Source: Paraburkholderia hiiakae (GTDB taxonomy: Bacteria; Pseudomonadota; Gammaproteobacteria; Burkholderiales; Burkholderiaceae). Taken from it: a stretch of 64,000 nt of DNA. Below the pieces are notes generated by a model. It made no database searches and was not told the DNA's origin. It saw only the letters and a list, made by a program, of their open reading frames with translations. Made by a program: the position numbers and the translations under genes. The DNA lies in contig NZ_CAJHCQ010000011.1 in NCBI RefSeq assembly GCF_904848665.1, positions 186,001 through 250,000 of the forward strand, read 5' to 3'. Positions 17,716 to 26,797 of this stretch are shown here, piece after piece (positions within the stretch are counted from its first letter, which is position 1; each line of letters starts with the position of its first letter).

Positions 17716-18006
17716 ATGAAGTCAACTCCACGCTACGAAGTGAACGTATGCGGAGGCGATTTCCAGCATGTCCGGGAATGCTTTCGCGAATGGAAAAATG
17801 AAACGCTTATCTACCGCCAGCACCAGAAGATGTTTGAGGGCCGTAACGAGGTGCGCCCGTTGGAGAAGCGCGAGTACGACAACACGGAGCAGGCGCGCAA
17901 GGCGCTGCAAAACGCCTGCGACCCGCACGATCCCTATGCGCTGGCTGCCGAGGTGAGCAATGGCGAACGCGACATGTGGATTGTGATGGCGGCTTATCGG
18001 GAATAA
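17716..18006 (+). CDS. Small hypothetical protein, 96 aa
   Basis: Not recognised. A near-perfect AAAGGAGG precedes the ATG by nine bases, which strongly supports translation. It is soluble, rich in charged residues, with an apparent alpha-beta pattern: YEVNVCGGDFQHVRECFREW at the N-terminus, a basic middle (QHQKMFEGRNEVRPLEKREYD), and a hydrophobic end (DMWIVMAAYRE). No signal peptide or membrane segment. Confidence 0.65.
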   Translation: MKSTPRYEVNVCGGDFQHVRECFREWKNETLIYRQHQKMFEGRNEVRPLEKREYDNTEQARKALQNACDPHDPYALAAEVSNGERDMWIVMAAYRE

Positions 18007-18218
18007 ATGATGGGCGCAGCATCGGCGCGACACAGAGTGCGCCAGTCCAGAACCGAAGGATCGGACAGACGGGGAACGGGGTAGAGAAATTACAAGCGTG
18101 GCGGGCGGAATTGCAATTGCCGCGCACAAGGGAAGATCAGATGAAAAGCACTACGAAACCGTATACGGGATGTGCGCGCAACGATATCCCTGCAGGTATG
18201 CCGTTCAAGGAGCAGAGT

Positions 18219-18488
18219 ATGGGACTTTCGACACACAACCCCACGCCGAACGAGGCCAATGAAACCGGCGGCGCACGCACCGCCGGCAAACAGCCGGCGC
18301 AGGAGAAACCCGCGCGGGGCGTGCCGGGTAGCTTCGATCAGCCAGAGTCACGGCCCGAGGTGATGCCGCGCGAGGGCGGACCGCATCCGGAGCAGACGGC
18401 GGAGGTGCCGCTGGGCCACCACGGTAGGGCGGAGCCGCCAGGGTCGTTCGGGCACAACAGCGCGCCCGTGAAAAGAAAGAACGGTTAG
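18219..18488 (+). CDS. Small disordered hypothetical protein, 89 aa
   Basis: Not recognised. AAGGAG lies seven bases before the ATG at 18219; an in-frame ATG at 18141 is possible but has a weaker site. The protein is Pro/Gly/Glu-rich with no hydrophobic core (EANETGGARTAGKQPAQEKP, PEVMPREGGPHPEQTAEVPL) and is likely intrinsically disordered. Similar small polar proteins occur as stress-linked genes in Burkholderia; that is only an analogy. Confidence 0.5.
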   Translation: MGLSTHNPTPNEANETGGARTAGKQPAQEKPARGVPGSFDQPESRPEVMPREGGPHPEQTAEVPLGHHGRAEPPGSFGHNSAPVKRKNG

Positions 18489-18515
18489 TCATGCGAAACA
18501 AGCGGGCGAGCTAAC

Positions 18516-19142
18516 TTAGCGCCCTGCGAGCATGCGCCCGCCCAGCCCGATCAGCACGACGCCCACCACCGAGTCGAGCGCGGCTTTGCGCCGAACGAGG
18601 AACTGGCGCACGGTGGGATGCGAGGCGAGCAGGGCCATCGTGCAATACCAGGCGCACGATATGAGGATGGCGATCACGACGACGGCCACTTCGAGCCAAC
18701 GCGGCGCGGCGGCGGGCACCATCAACGCGAAGATGCTGCCGTAGAACGCAATGGCCTTGGGATTCGTCATGCTGACGACATAGCCCTTTTTCGCGGCGGC
18801 CCAACCCGATGCGCCCGCCTGCGCCGAGACCTGCAAGGGCTGGCGCGCGGTGAGGAGCATTTTTGCGCCGAGCCAGATCAGATAGCCCGCGCCCGCGATG
18901 CGCAGCCCGGTGCCGATCCAGGCGACATGCGCAACGATCAGGCTCAAGCCCGCGATGGCGATCCACGCCCACGTGCCGGAAGCGGCGGCAAGACCGAGGC
19001 CGGTCGCGAGGCCGGCGCGGCGCGAAGCCACCGCCGTGGAGGTGACGATGACGAAGTTCGGCCCGGGGCTTGCGACACTCAGCAACAGCACGCCAGAAAG
19101 CGCGAGCAGGACATTGAAATAGTTCACGATGGCAGGCTCCAC
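18516..19142 (-). CDS. LysE/RhtB-family amino-acid exporter
   Basis: 208 aa inner-membrane exporter with about six hydrophobic segments. SVASPGPNFVIVTSTAVASRRAGLATGLGLA is the conserved LysE/RhtB N-terminal signature, and GYLIWLGAKML and VSMTNPKAIAFYGSIFA are typical later motifs. The frame starts with GTG at 19142. It stands alone. The exported substrate (Lys, Thr, homoserine or other) cannot be assigned. Confidence 0.88.
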   Translation of the reverse strand: MEPAIVNYFNVLLALSGVLLLSVASPGPNFVIVTSTAVASRRAGLATGLGLAAASGTWAWIAIAGLSLIVAHVAWIGTGLRIAGAGYLIWLGAKMLLTARQPLQVSAQAGASGWAAAKKGYVVSMTNPKAIAFYGSIFALMVPAAAPRWLEVAVVVIAILISCAWYCTMALLASHPTVRQFLVRRKAALDSVVGVVLIGLGGRMLAGR

Positions 19143-19230
19143 GGCAGGTTCGATGCGCCTTCAACGACGCATCGTTAAGCCCGTCATGATACTCCGTGCG
19201 ACTGCGAGGCACGGCGCTTGACGGTTCGAC

Positions 19231-21258
19231 TCAGCTACGTTTCATTAAACGCCAAAGCGTCGTCCGCCCTATGCCGAGGGCGCGGCTGGCGGCCGCCCGA
19301 TTACCGCCATGCGTGGCGAGTGCGCGTTCGACGTCTTCCCGTGTGACCGGGGTGGCGTCGTCGCGGCGCGCTCCGTTCGAGGCAGTCGCCGCGCGCTGCG
19401 GCGCATCGCTCGCCTCGTCACGCTGCGCGAATTCCGGGAAAGAATCGTACAACGAACTATCTGCGGGCGCGCCGCTGGCTTCATCAGCAAGGAAGATGGC
19501 CGCGCGTGCAAGCAGATTCTCCAGTTCGCGAACGTTCCCCGGCCACGCATAGCTCGCGAAATACGGCGCGAACAGTGCGAGTACGCGCTCGATCGCGGCG
19601 GCGCGCAGCGCGTAGCGATCGGCCATGCGTTCGAGCAGATGGCGCGCGAGCGCGGCCATGTCCTCGCGGCGTTCGCGCAAGGGCGGCAACGGAATGTGCA
19701 GCAAATTGAGCCGGAAATACAGGTCGGCCCGGAACGCGCCTTCCTGCACCAGCGCGCGCAGGTCACGGTGCGTGGCGGCGATCACGCGCACGTCCACGGG
19801 CGTGGCGCGGCTTGCGCCCAGTTTCATCACCTCGCGCTCCTGGAGCACGCGCAGCAGGCGGCTTTGCAACGCGGGCGGCATCTCGCCAATTTCGTCGAGA
19901 AAGATCGTGCCCGTATGCGCGACTTCCACGAGGCCGGGTTTTCCGCCGCGCCGCGCGCCCGTAAACGCACCTTCTTCGTGGCCGAACAGCTCGCTTTCGA
20001 TCAGCCCCTCGGGTAGCGCCGCGCAGTTGAAGGCGACGAAGGGATTGCCGCGCCGCCGGCTCGCATTGTGGATGCCCTGAGCGACGAGCTCCTTGCCCGT
20101 GCCGCTTTCGCCCGTAAGGAGCACGGTGGCGTCGTGTGCCGCGCTCATCGCCGCGAGGCGCCGCACGCGCGCCATGGAGGGCGCAACGCCGACCAGGTCG
20201 TCCAGTTCGTAGCGCGCCACGAGATGCCGCGGGCGCTGGGTCGTGCGCAGCGACCGGTCGATGCGCTGCGCGACGAGCGCATCCTGCGCCGTGACCACCG
20301 CGCCCGAGCGCGCGCCTTGTTCGACGATCGGCACGCAGCTCACGATGAGCGAGCGCCCGCCGATCTGTTCGATGCGCTCGTCGACGGCCGCGTCGCCGCC
20401 GGCCATTTCGCGCAGCAGCGGGCCCACCGAGCGGACAAGCTGTGCGCTCACATCGCGCGCGCGGTCGAGACCGAGCAGATCGAGCATGGCCGGATTGACC
20501 GCTTCGAGCTGACCGGCTTCGTCGAAAGCGGCCACGCCATCACGCAGGTGCGCGACGATCGTGTTCAGGCGCACGCGTTTGGACTCCTTCTGGCGGCTCA
20601 CGCGTGCGAGTTCCACGGAGCGCTCGAAGGCCTCGTGCACCGCACCCAGCGAATAGAGGAACACGCTTTCGAGCCCAGCCGCCTGGGCGAGGTCGCAGGC
20701 CATGCCGGGGCCGATGATGACGCGGCAGCCCTCGGCTGCGAGCGCCGTGACGGCGTCGCGCACTTCGTCCACCGTGCGATAGGCGCGCTGCGCGAGGCGC
20801 AGGTTGAGCCACGCGCCGAGGTCGGCGAGTTCGTGCGAGACGCTCTCGTGCAGGATCAGCCCTATCGGCGCGCCGGGCCAGGTGGCGTTCGCGTGCGTGA
20901 TGCCGGCCAGCACATCGAAGCCGTTCACCTTCACCATGACCACGGGCACGCTCAGGTTGTCGCGCAGGTACGCGCCGTTGGATCCGGCGGCGAGCACCAC
21001 GTCCAGGGTGCCCGCTTCGATATAGGGCTGCAGCGCTGTGACGGCGTCGCCATAGCCTTCGCGCACGTTGAAGAAGCGCGCTTCGCTCGCATAGCGCGGC
21101 GCGACGGTTTCGCAAAGATTGCGCAGCCGGCTGATGCTCACGAGCGCGATGCTCGGTCGGCTGGCGGTCTGGGGCAGGCTGGATGGAGGCACGGCGGAAT
21201 CTCGACACGAAAGGGGTGTTCTGGAACGTTTCATGAAACGTTCCAGAGATTGTGACAT
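19231..21258 (-). CDS. PrpR-type sigma-54-dependent activator
   Basis: 675 aa from 21258 (667 from the ATG at 21234, or shorter still). N-terminal PrpR_N sensor domain (residues 35-200: LAAGSNGAYLRDNLSVPVVMVKVNGFDVL), a PAS-like segment (about 215-310), an AAA+ domain with Walker A GESGTGKE (near 383), the sigma-54 contact GAFTGA (near 428), GTIFLDEIGEM (Walker B), and a C-terminal Fis-type HTH (GNRAAASRALGIGRTTLWRLMK). It faces a lyase gene with a sigma-54 promoter. The prp name is by domain; no prpC or prpD is present, so the inducer may not be 2-methylcitrate. The start is uncertain because operators overlap it. Confidence 0.9.
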   Translation of the reverse strand: MSQSLERFMKRSRTPLSCRDSAVPPSSLPQTASRPSIALVSISRLRNLCETVAPRYASEARFFNVREGYGDAVTALQPYIEAGTLDVVLAAGSNGAYLRDNLSVPVVMVKVNGFDVLAGITHANATWPGAPIGLILHESVSHELADLGAWLNLRLAQRAYRTVDEVRDAVTALAAEGCRVIIGPGMACDLAQAAGLESVFLYSLGAVHEAFERSVELARVSRQKESKRVRLNTIVAHLRDGVAAFDEAGQLEAVNPAMLDLLGLDRARDVSAQLVRSVGPLLREMAGGDAAVDERIEQIGGRSLIVSCVPIVEQGARSGAVVTAQDALVAQRIDRSLRTTQRPRHLVARYELDDLVGVAPSMARVRRLAAMSAAHDATVLLTGESGTGKELVAQGIHNASRRRGNPFVAFNCAALPEGLIESELFGHEEGAFTGARRGGKPGLVEVAHTGTIFLDEIGEMPPALQSRLLRVLQEREVMKLGASRATPVDVRVIAATHRDLRALVQEGAFRADLYFRLNLLHIPLPPLRERREDMAALARHLLERMADRYALRAAAIERVLALFAPYFASYAWPGNVRELENLLARAAIFLADEASGAPADSSLYDSFPEFAQRDEASDAPQRAATASNGARRDDATPVTREDVERALATHGGNRAAASRALGIGRTTLWRLMKRS

Positions 21259-21263
21259 GAAAC
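21221..21263. promoter_or_regulatory. Two upstream activator sites for the PrpR-type regulator
   Basis: A 26-bp perfect palindrome (21221-21246) has the half-site CTGGAACGTTTCA. A second copy, GTGACATGAAAC (21252-21263), matches the palindrome core GTTTCATGAAAC at 10 of 12 bases. Centres are 24 bases apart, roughly 80-115 bases upstream of the sigma-54 promoter, the normal place for enhancer binding. The sites overlap the regulator's own start region, which implies autoregulation. Confidence 0.7.
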
Positions 21264-21328
21264 GCTCGTCGTGCTTAGGGTCCAGCTAAGGTATTGTTTT
21301 GTATGGCTTAGGCCTGGCTCGTGCCCGC

Positions 21329-21344
21329 TGGCATACATCGTGCA
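21329..21344 (+). promoter_or_regulatory. Sigma-54 promoter of the lyase operon
   Basis: TGGCAT-N5-GTGCA matches the -24/-12 consensus TGGCAC-N5-TTGC, with GG and GC at the correct spacing. It lies 57 bases upstream of the lyase start codon and downstream of the proposed enhancer sites. Confidence 0.75.
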
Positions 21345-21400
21345 AATGTCTGAGCCATCTCAAAACCCACTGAACGCATCAACTGAACGGAGCCATCGCG

Positions 21401-22285
21401 ATGACCACCTCCACCGCCGCCCGCCGCGCCGCTTTCCGCGCCAAAGTCAACGAACGCCGCGGCCTGCTCGTGCCGGGCGCCTTCAACGCCATGAGCGCCC
21501 GCGTGATCGAGGACGCCGGCTTCGAGGCGCTCTACCTCACGGGCGCAGGCGTGACCAACATGTCGTTCGGCCTGCCCGATCTCGGTTTCATCGGGCTCTC
21601 GGACGTTGCCGAGCACACGGCGCGGGTGCGCGACGCCGTCAACCTGCCGCTCATCGTCGACGCCGACACGGGCTTCGGCAACGCGCTGAACGTGCGCCAG
21701 ACCGTGCGCACGCTCGAGCGCAGCGGCGCCGACGCGATCCAGTTCGAAGACCAGGTGATGCCGAAGAAGTGCGGCCACTTCGCCAACAAGGAAGTGATCG
21801 GCGCGAGCGAGATGGTGGGCAAGATCCGCGCGGCCGTGGACGCGCGTGAAGACGGCAACCTGCTCATCATGGCGCGCACCGACGCGGCCGCCGTGCACGG
21901 CATCGAAGACGCGATTGCGCGCGGCCATGCGTTCATCGAGGCGGGCGCGGATATTCTCTTTATCGAAGCCACGGAAAAGCTCGAGGATATCGAGCGCCTG
22001 CCGAAGCTCATCGACGCCCCGCAGCTCATCAACATCGTGATTGGCGGCAAGACGCCGGTGCAGTCGCGCGAAGCGCTCGCGGGCCTCGGCTACGCGCTGG
22101 TGCTGTACGCGAACGCGGCGCTGCAAGGCGCGGTGGTCGGCATGCAGCGTGCGCTCGGGCAGTTGCGCGCGAACGGCCGCCTCGACGAAGACGCGAATAT
22201 CGTTGCGCCGTTCGCCGAGCGTCAGCGCCTCGTGAACAAGCCGCTGTTCGACCGGCTCGATCGCGAGTACGCACCGAAGGACTGA
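21401..22285 (+). CDS. Isocitrate lyase/PEP mutase-family C-C lyase (methylisocitrate lyase-like)
   Basis: 294 aa TIM-barrel enzyme. LVPGAFNAMSARVIEDAG, VDADTGFGN (Mg-binding Asp), IQFEDQ, and the active-site loop KKCGH are all seen. The family cleaves or rearranges 2-hydroxy di- or tricarboxylates (2-methylisocitrate, 2,3-dimethylmalate, oxaloacetate) and related phosphonates. Next to a PrpR-type activator one would say PrpB, but the methylcitrate synthase and dehydratase are absent and a permease follows 43 bases later. A different branched or hydroxylated acid is therefore possible. CGGAG precedes the ATG. Confidence 0.85.
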   Translation: MTTSTAARRAAFRAKVNERRGLLVPGAFNAMSARVIEDAGFEALYLTGAGVTNMSFGLPDLGFIGLSDVAEHTARVRDAVNLPLIVDADTGFGNALNVRQTVRTLERSGADAIQFEDQVMPKKCGHFANKEVIGASEMVGKIRAAVDAREDGNLLIMARTDAAAVHGIEDAIARGHAFIEAGADILFIEATEKLEDIERLPKLIDAPQLINIVIGGKTPVQSREALAGLGYALVLYANAALQGAVVGMQRALGQLRANGRLDEDANIVAPFAERQRLVNKPLFDRLDREYAPKD

Positions 22286-22328
22286 ACGCCACCCCCGGCA
22301 TTTTGAAAAACAAGAGGAGGAGACACGC

Positions 22329-23660
22329 ATGTCGAATGAAGTGGACTTCGGAGTCCGAATCGATAACCAGACGGCAGAAATACACGCTGCACCGATCGCG
22401 CGGCCGCGCATCCGCTCGATCGTCGGGGGCCTGGCCGGCAACCTGATCGAGTGGTACGACTTTCTGGCGTACAGCATTTTTTCGATCTATTTTGCGAAGT
22501 CGTTTTTCCCGAGTGACAAGCCGACCGTGCAACTCATGAATACCGCTGCCATCGCGGCCGTGGGCTACGTCGCAAGACCGCTCGGCAGCTGGCTCGTGGG
22601 CTTCTACGCCGACCGGCACGGGCGCAAGTCCGCGCTCACGTGGTCGGTCACGGCCATGTGCATCGGCTCGCTCATGATCGCGCTCACGCCGGGCTACGCG
22701 AGTATCGGCGTGCTCGCGCCGATTGTGCTGATCGCCGCTCGCCTGCTGCAAGGCCTGAGCATGGGCGGCGAGTACGGCACCAGCGCGACTTACCTCAGCG
22801 AGATTTCACCCGCCAACCGGCGCGGCTTTTATCTCGGCTTTTTGCAGGTGAGCGTGGTGGCGGGGCAACTCGTTGCGCTCGCACTCATGCTCGTCATGCA
22901 GAACCTGCTGATGACGGCGGAGCAGATCGAGCGCTGGGGCTGGCGTGTGCCGTTTCTGCTAGGCGGCGCGCTCGCGCTTTTCGCGCTCTATATGCGGCGC
23001 AACGTGACGGAGACCGAAGCATTCGAGCGCGGCAGGCGTGAAGCCGGTCCGCCTGTGCTCAAGCAATTGCTGCTGCACTGGCGGCAGATTCTGCTTGCGA
23101 TCGGCATTACCGTGGGCGGTACGGTGGGCTTCTATACGTTTACCGTGTACATGCAGAAGTACCTCGTGAACACCGTGGGCCTTTCGAAGGAAATGTCGAC
23201 GCTCGTTTCCACCGGCGCGCTGCTGCTTTACATGCCGCTCCAGCCGCTCTTCGGACTCGCTTCCGACGTATTTGGCCGCCGCCCGGTGCTGATCTGCTTT
23301 GGCCTTTCGACCACGCTATTCTCCGTGCCGCTTTTCACGGCGCTCAGCCATACGCGCGATCCGCTGGTGGCGTTCCTGCTGTCGTTCGCCGGGCTCGTGA
23401 TGCTGAGCGGTTTCACCTCGGTCCACATGCTCGCGAAAACAGAGTTGTTCCCCACGCGCATTCGCGCGCTTGCGGTGGGGCTGCCGTATGCGCTCACCAC
23501 GGCGATTCTCGGCGGCACGACGGAGTTCGTCGCGCTGCGCTTCAAGGCGAGCGGGCACGAGCAGTACTTCTACTGGTACGTCACGGCCTGCGCGGCGATT
23601 TCGCTGATCGTGTATCTGCGCATGCCTGAAACGCGCGGGCGCACGGCGGAGTCCGTGTGA
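22329..23660 (+). CDS. MHS-family MFS permease for an organic acid
   Basis: 443 aa, about 12 membrane helices. GNLIEWYDFLAYSIFSIYFAKSFFP and RPLGSWLVGFYADRHGRKSAL are the metabolite:H+ symporter (alpha-ketoglutarate permease-like) signatures. GLSMGGEYGTSATYL is also diagnostic. A strong AGGAGGAG precedes the start. It is the second gene of the PrpR-controlled operon, so it likely imports the acid cleaved by the adjacent lyase. Its stop is six bases from the convergent MarR-GNAT gene. Confidence 0.9.
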   Translation: MSNEVDFGVRIDNQTAEIHAAPIARPRIRSIVGGLAGNLIEWYDFLAYSIFSIYFAKSFFPSDKPTVQLMNTAAIAAVGYVARPLGSWLVGFYADRHGRKSALTWSVTAMCIGSLMIALTPGYASIGVLAPIVLIAARLLQGLSMGGEYGTSATYLSEISPANRRGFYLGFLQVSVVAGQLVALALMLVMQNLLMTAEQIERWGWRVPFLLGGALALFALYMRRNVTETEAFERGRREAGPPVLKQLLLHWRQILLAIGITVGGTVGFYTFTVYMQKYLVNTVGLSKEMSTLVSTGALLLYMPLQPLFGLASDVFGRRPVLICFGLSTTLFSVPLFTALSHTRDPLVAFLLSFAGLVMLSGFTSVHMLAKTELFPTRIRALAVGLPYALTTAILGGTTEFVALRFKASGHEQYFYWYVTACAAISLIVYLRMPETRGRTAESV

Positions 23661-23666
23661 TGCCGG

Positions 23667-24647
23667 TTAGGGGGCGCGGCGCCTCACGAAGCGCTGCTCC
23701 GTGACCTTCGTGCCCCACTGGCCCCCATCGAATTCCTCTGCCAACTGGAAGCCGAACGACTCGTACAGATGCCGCGCGGCGTCGAGGCCCTTGAACGTCC
23801 ACAGGTAAGTCTCGGCGTAACGCGCATCGACGAACTGCATGGCGGTCGTCATCAACTGCCTGCCGATACCGGTGCCGCGCAGTGAGTCGTCCACGATGAA
23901 CCAGCGCAGATGGGCGACGCCTGCGTCGCCGCTCCCGTGTCCGTCGATAGCAAGCGAAGCCAGTATGCGATCGCGCTCCACCGCGAGCCACAGCGCCCGG
24001 CCTTCGGCGGGCAAGGCGCCGGCGAATTCGGCCAGTTCCGTCGCCACCTTCTTCTCGAAGTAAGCGCCGAAGCCCCAGTTCGCCGCGTAGAACCGCGCGT
24101 GCAGGCTCGCGATGTCGCCAATGCAGCCGGGCAGGTAGCCTTCCACGATCTGCACGCCCGCTGTCGACGCGGTTGCGCTGTCCTCGTTGGGGTTGTCGTG
24201 CGCGAGCGCGTCAGCGTAGAGCGCGAGCGCGCGCACGAGCGCCTGCTGATCCGTGGGAACCAGCCGCCGCAGCGCGTGGGAAACCTGGTCCGTGGCGAAG
24301 CGGTCGATCTTCGCGCGCAGCTTCTGGCCCGCTGCGCTCAGGGTCAGTTCGGAGGAGCGCGCGTCGTCGTCGGCGGTCTTGCGTTTGACGAGACCGGCCG
24401 CCTCGAGCCGCGCGACCTGCCGGCTCGTGTTCGACTTGTCGAGCCGCAGGATGTCGCCTAGCGCTCTGGCGTTGATGCCCGGCTGCGCGCCGATCTCGAT
24501 GATGGCGTGCACGGCGGAAGGGGCGAGATCGCTGTCCGCGAGTGTCGTGCGCATGAAGCCGAGTTCGCGCACGAGCCGCCGCGAGAACTCGCGCAGTTCG
24601 AGGATGGTCGTCTCGCGGGGCTGGGCGGGCACGTCGACAAAATCCAT
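23667..24647 (-). CDS. MarR-GNAT fusion protein
   Basis: 326 aa. Residues 10-150 form a MarR winged HTH (REFSRRLVRELGFMRTTLADSDLAPSAVHA, LRLDKSNTSRQVARLEAAGLVKRK). Residues 165-320 form a GNAT acetyltransferase (AHLRWFIVDDSLRGTGIGRQLM, TYLWTFKGLDAARHLYESFGF). Such fusions occur in proteobacteria; an acetylated ligand or protein may link the two activities. CGGAGA precedes the ATG at 24647. It is a single-gene unit. Confidence 0.9.
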   Translation of the reverse strand: MDFVDVPAQPRETTILELREFSRRLVRELGFMRTTLADSDLAPSAVHAIIEIGAQPGINARALGDILRLDKSNTSRQVARLEAAGLVKRKTADDDARSSELTLSAAGQKLRAKIDRFATDQVSHALRRLVPTDQQALVRALALYADALAHDNPNEDSATASTAGVQIVEGYLPGCIGDIASLHARFYAANWGFGAYFEKKVATELAEFAGALPAEGRALWLAVERDRILASLAIDGHGSGDAGVAHLRWFIVDDSLRGTGIGRQLMTTAMQFVDARYAETYLWTFKGLDAARHLYESFGFQLAEEFDGGQWGTKVTEQRFVRRRAP

Positions 24648-24841
24648 GATGGTCTCCGTTAGGGTCCTAATGCAGATGGTTGCGACTCGCAACTATCCGC
24701 AATCGAAATATAGGCATCCCTTGCGAATAACGCAAGTGCGCACAGCGCAGCCGCGAAATTGCCGTTCGACCCTTCACCCGTTCGCGCTCAAGAGGAACGC
24801 CGCTTGCGGGAAGGTCAAGCCTCCACGGACGCCGCGCAGCC

Positions 24842-26776
24842 ATGCTTCAGGAACGCCTCAACCCACTCAGAGAAGCGCCGAAAGAGAAGGCGCGCAACCC
24901 GGACGACGCTTCCGGCCAGCGCGTGCTGGTGCTCGGTGCGCTCGGTGTGGTGTTCGGCGACATCGGCACGAGCCCGATCTACGCGCTGCGCGAAGCGGTC
25001 CAGACGGCGCATTCCACGGCGCAGCCCGTGGTAATGGGCGTGCTCTCCATGATCCTGTGGGCGGTGCTGATCGTCGTGGTGCTCAAGTACGCCTTGTTCG
25101 TCATGCGCGCCGATAACGAAGGCGAGGGCGGCATCGTCGCGCTCACGGCGCTCGTGCGCGCCGGGTTCGCGAAGGCAGGGCGCCCCGCGCCGCGTCTGCT
25201 CGTGCTCGCGGGGCTCGTTGGCGCGGCGATGTTCTACGGCGACGCGATGATCACGCCCGCCATCTCCGTGCTCTCCGCCGTGGAAGGGCTCAAGGAAATC
25301 AATCCCGCGTTCGATAGCGCGGTGCTGCCGGTTTCGCTGGCGATTCTCGTGGCGCTCTTCGTGTTCCAGTCGCGCGGCACCGCCGTGGTCGGGCGCACGT
25401 TCGGTCCCGTCATGGCGCTATGGTTCTTGAGCCTCGGTGCGGTAGGCGTTTATCACATCGTGCGCTATCCCGCGATTCTCGCCGCGGTGTCGCCGCTATG
25501 GGCCGTGCGGCTTACGCTCGCGCATCCGGGGCTCGCGTTCGGCGTGCTCGCCGCCGTGATTCTTGCGTTGACTGGCGCTGAGGCGCTCTACGCCGACATC
25601 GGCCACTTCGGCACGCGTTCCATTCGCATTGCGTTCTTTTGTGTCGTGTTGCCTGCGATCGTCACTGGCTATTTCGGCCAGGCCGCGACCATACTGTTCG
25701 AGCCGAGCGGCGCCAGCCAGCCGTTCTTTCGCTCGATGCCCCAGTGGGCGCTCATTCCGGCAGTTGGCATTGCCATGCTTGCGACCATCATCGCTTCGCA
25801 AGCGGTGATTTCGGGCGCATTTTCGATGACGAGCCAGGCCATCGAACTAGGCTTCCTGCCGCGCATGCGGACGATAGAGACCTCGAGCAAGCGGCGCGGC
25901 CAGGTGTATGTTCCGGCGGTGAACGCGGGGTTGCTCGTGGCCGTGGTGTTTCTGGTGCTGTTCTTTCGCAGTTCGGAGCGGCTCACTTCGGCGTATGGCC
26001 TCGCGGTGGCGATGACGATGGTGACCACGTCGATGCAGATGTTATCTGTGTGCCGCGAAGTGTGGGGCTGGCCGCGCCTCCTCACGGCGCTCACGTGCGT
26101 GCCGCTGCTGCTCGTGGACGGCATGCTGCTCGCGGCAAGCTTGCCGAAAATTCCCACGGGCGGCTGGTTCCCGGTCTCCGTGGGCGCATTGCTGTTCATC
26201 ACGATGAGCACCTGGAACCGGTGCCGCGAACTTGAGGCGCGCCATGCGGTACGCGGCGAGTCGGTGGACGATTTTTTGCGCGGCATCTGCTCGGCCGATC
26301 CGAAGCCGCCCCGCGTGCCGGGCACCGCTGTCTACCCGGGCAACGTACCCGGCATGACGCCAGCCGCGCTCGCGAGTAACGTGCGGCACAATCACGTCCT
26401 GCATCGCACGGTAATCGTGTTCGCCAATGTTTCGGAGTCCGCGCCACAGGCGGACGACGAAACGCGCATTGAAGCGCGCGACCTCGGCGCGGGCTGCTGG
26501 GAGATCGTCGCGCATCATGGCTTTGTCGAGCGGCCCAATCTGCCGCACCTTTTGGCGTCGCTGCAAGGCCGGCTGGGCGACTGGCGTTTCGACCCGCGGC
26601 AGACCACCTACTATCTGCCGCGCGACGAAGTGCTGCGACAGCACGCCCAGCAAGACGTGAGCCGCTGGCGCGCGCGGCTCTTCGCTTTCATGTCGTATCA
26701 CTGCGCTTCGAGCGCCGAGTATTACGGCCTGGCTCCCGAGCATGTGGTCGAACTGGGCGTGCAGGTGGCGCTCTGA
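24842..26776 (+). CDS. kup: Low-affinity potassium transporter Kup
   Basis: 644 aa, close to the 620-650 typical of the family. GDIGTSPIYALREAVQ near residue 40 is the Kup signature. About 12 membrane helices are followed by a cytoplasmic tail (residues 440-644). YADIGHFGTRSIRIAFF and FQSRGTAVVGRTFGPVMALWF are further conserved blocks. It takes up K+ with H+, mainly under acid or osmotic stress. It reads alone; a DJ-1-like gene converges on it. Confidence 0.95.
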   Translation: MLQERLNPLREAPKEKARNPDDASGQRVLVLGALGVVFGDIGTSPIYALREAVQTAHSTAQPVVMGVLSMILWAVLIVVVLKYALFVMRADNEGEGGIVALTALVRAGFAKAGRPAPRLLVLAGLVGAAMFYGDAMITPAISVLSAVEGLKEINPAFDSAVLPVSLAILVALFVFQSRGTAVVGRTFGPVMALWFLSLGAVGVYHIVRYPAILAAVSPLWAVRLTLAHPGLAFGVLAAVILALTGAEALYADIGHFGTRSIRIAFFCVVLPAIVTGYFGQAATILFEPSGASQPFFRSMPQWALIPAVGIAMLATIIASQAVISGAFSMTSQAIELGFLPRMRTIETSSKRRGQVYVPAVNAGLLVAVVFLVLFFRSSERLTSAYGLAVAMTMVTTSMQMLSVCREVWGWPRLLTALTCVPLLLVDGMLLAASLPKIPTGGWFPVSVGALLFITMSTWNRCRELEARHAVRGESVDDFLRGICSADPKPPRVPGTAVYPGNVPGMTPAALASNVRHNHVLHRTVIVFANVSESAPQADDETRIEARDLGAGCWEIVAHHGFVERPNLPHLLASLQGRLGDWRFDPRQTTYYLPRDEVLRQHAQQDVSRWRARLFAFMSYHCASSAEYYGLAPEHVVELGVQVAL

Positions 26777-26797
26777 GCATGGCCTTGGCCAGCGCTG

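Noticed and set aside
18511-19212. Second minus-strand frame over the LysE-family gene
   Set aside because: Arg-rich translation without membrane helices, whereas the other frame gives a clear LysE protein.
21401-22285. Naming the lyase prpB outright
   Set aside because: The KKCGH loop and PrpR neighbour fit, but prpC and prpD are absent and family members differ in substrate.
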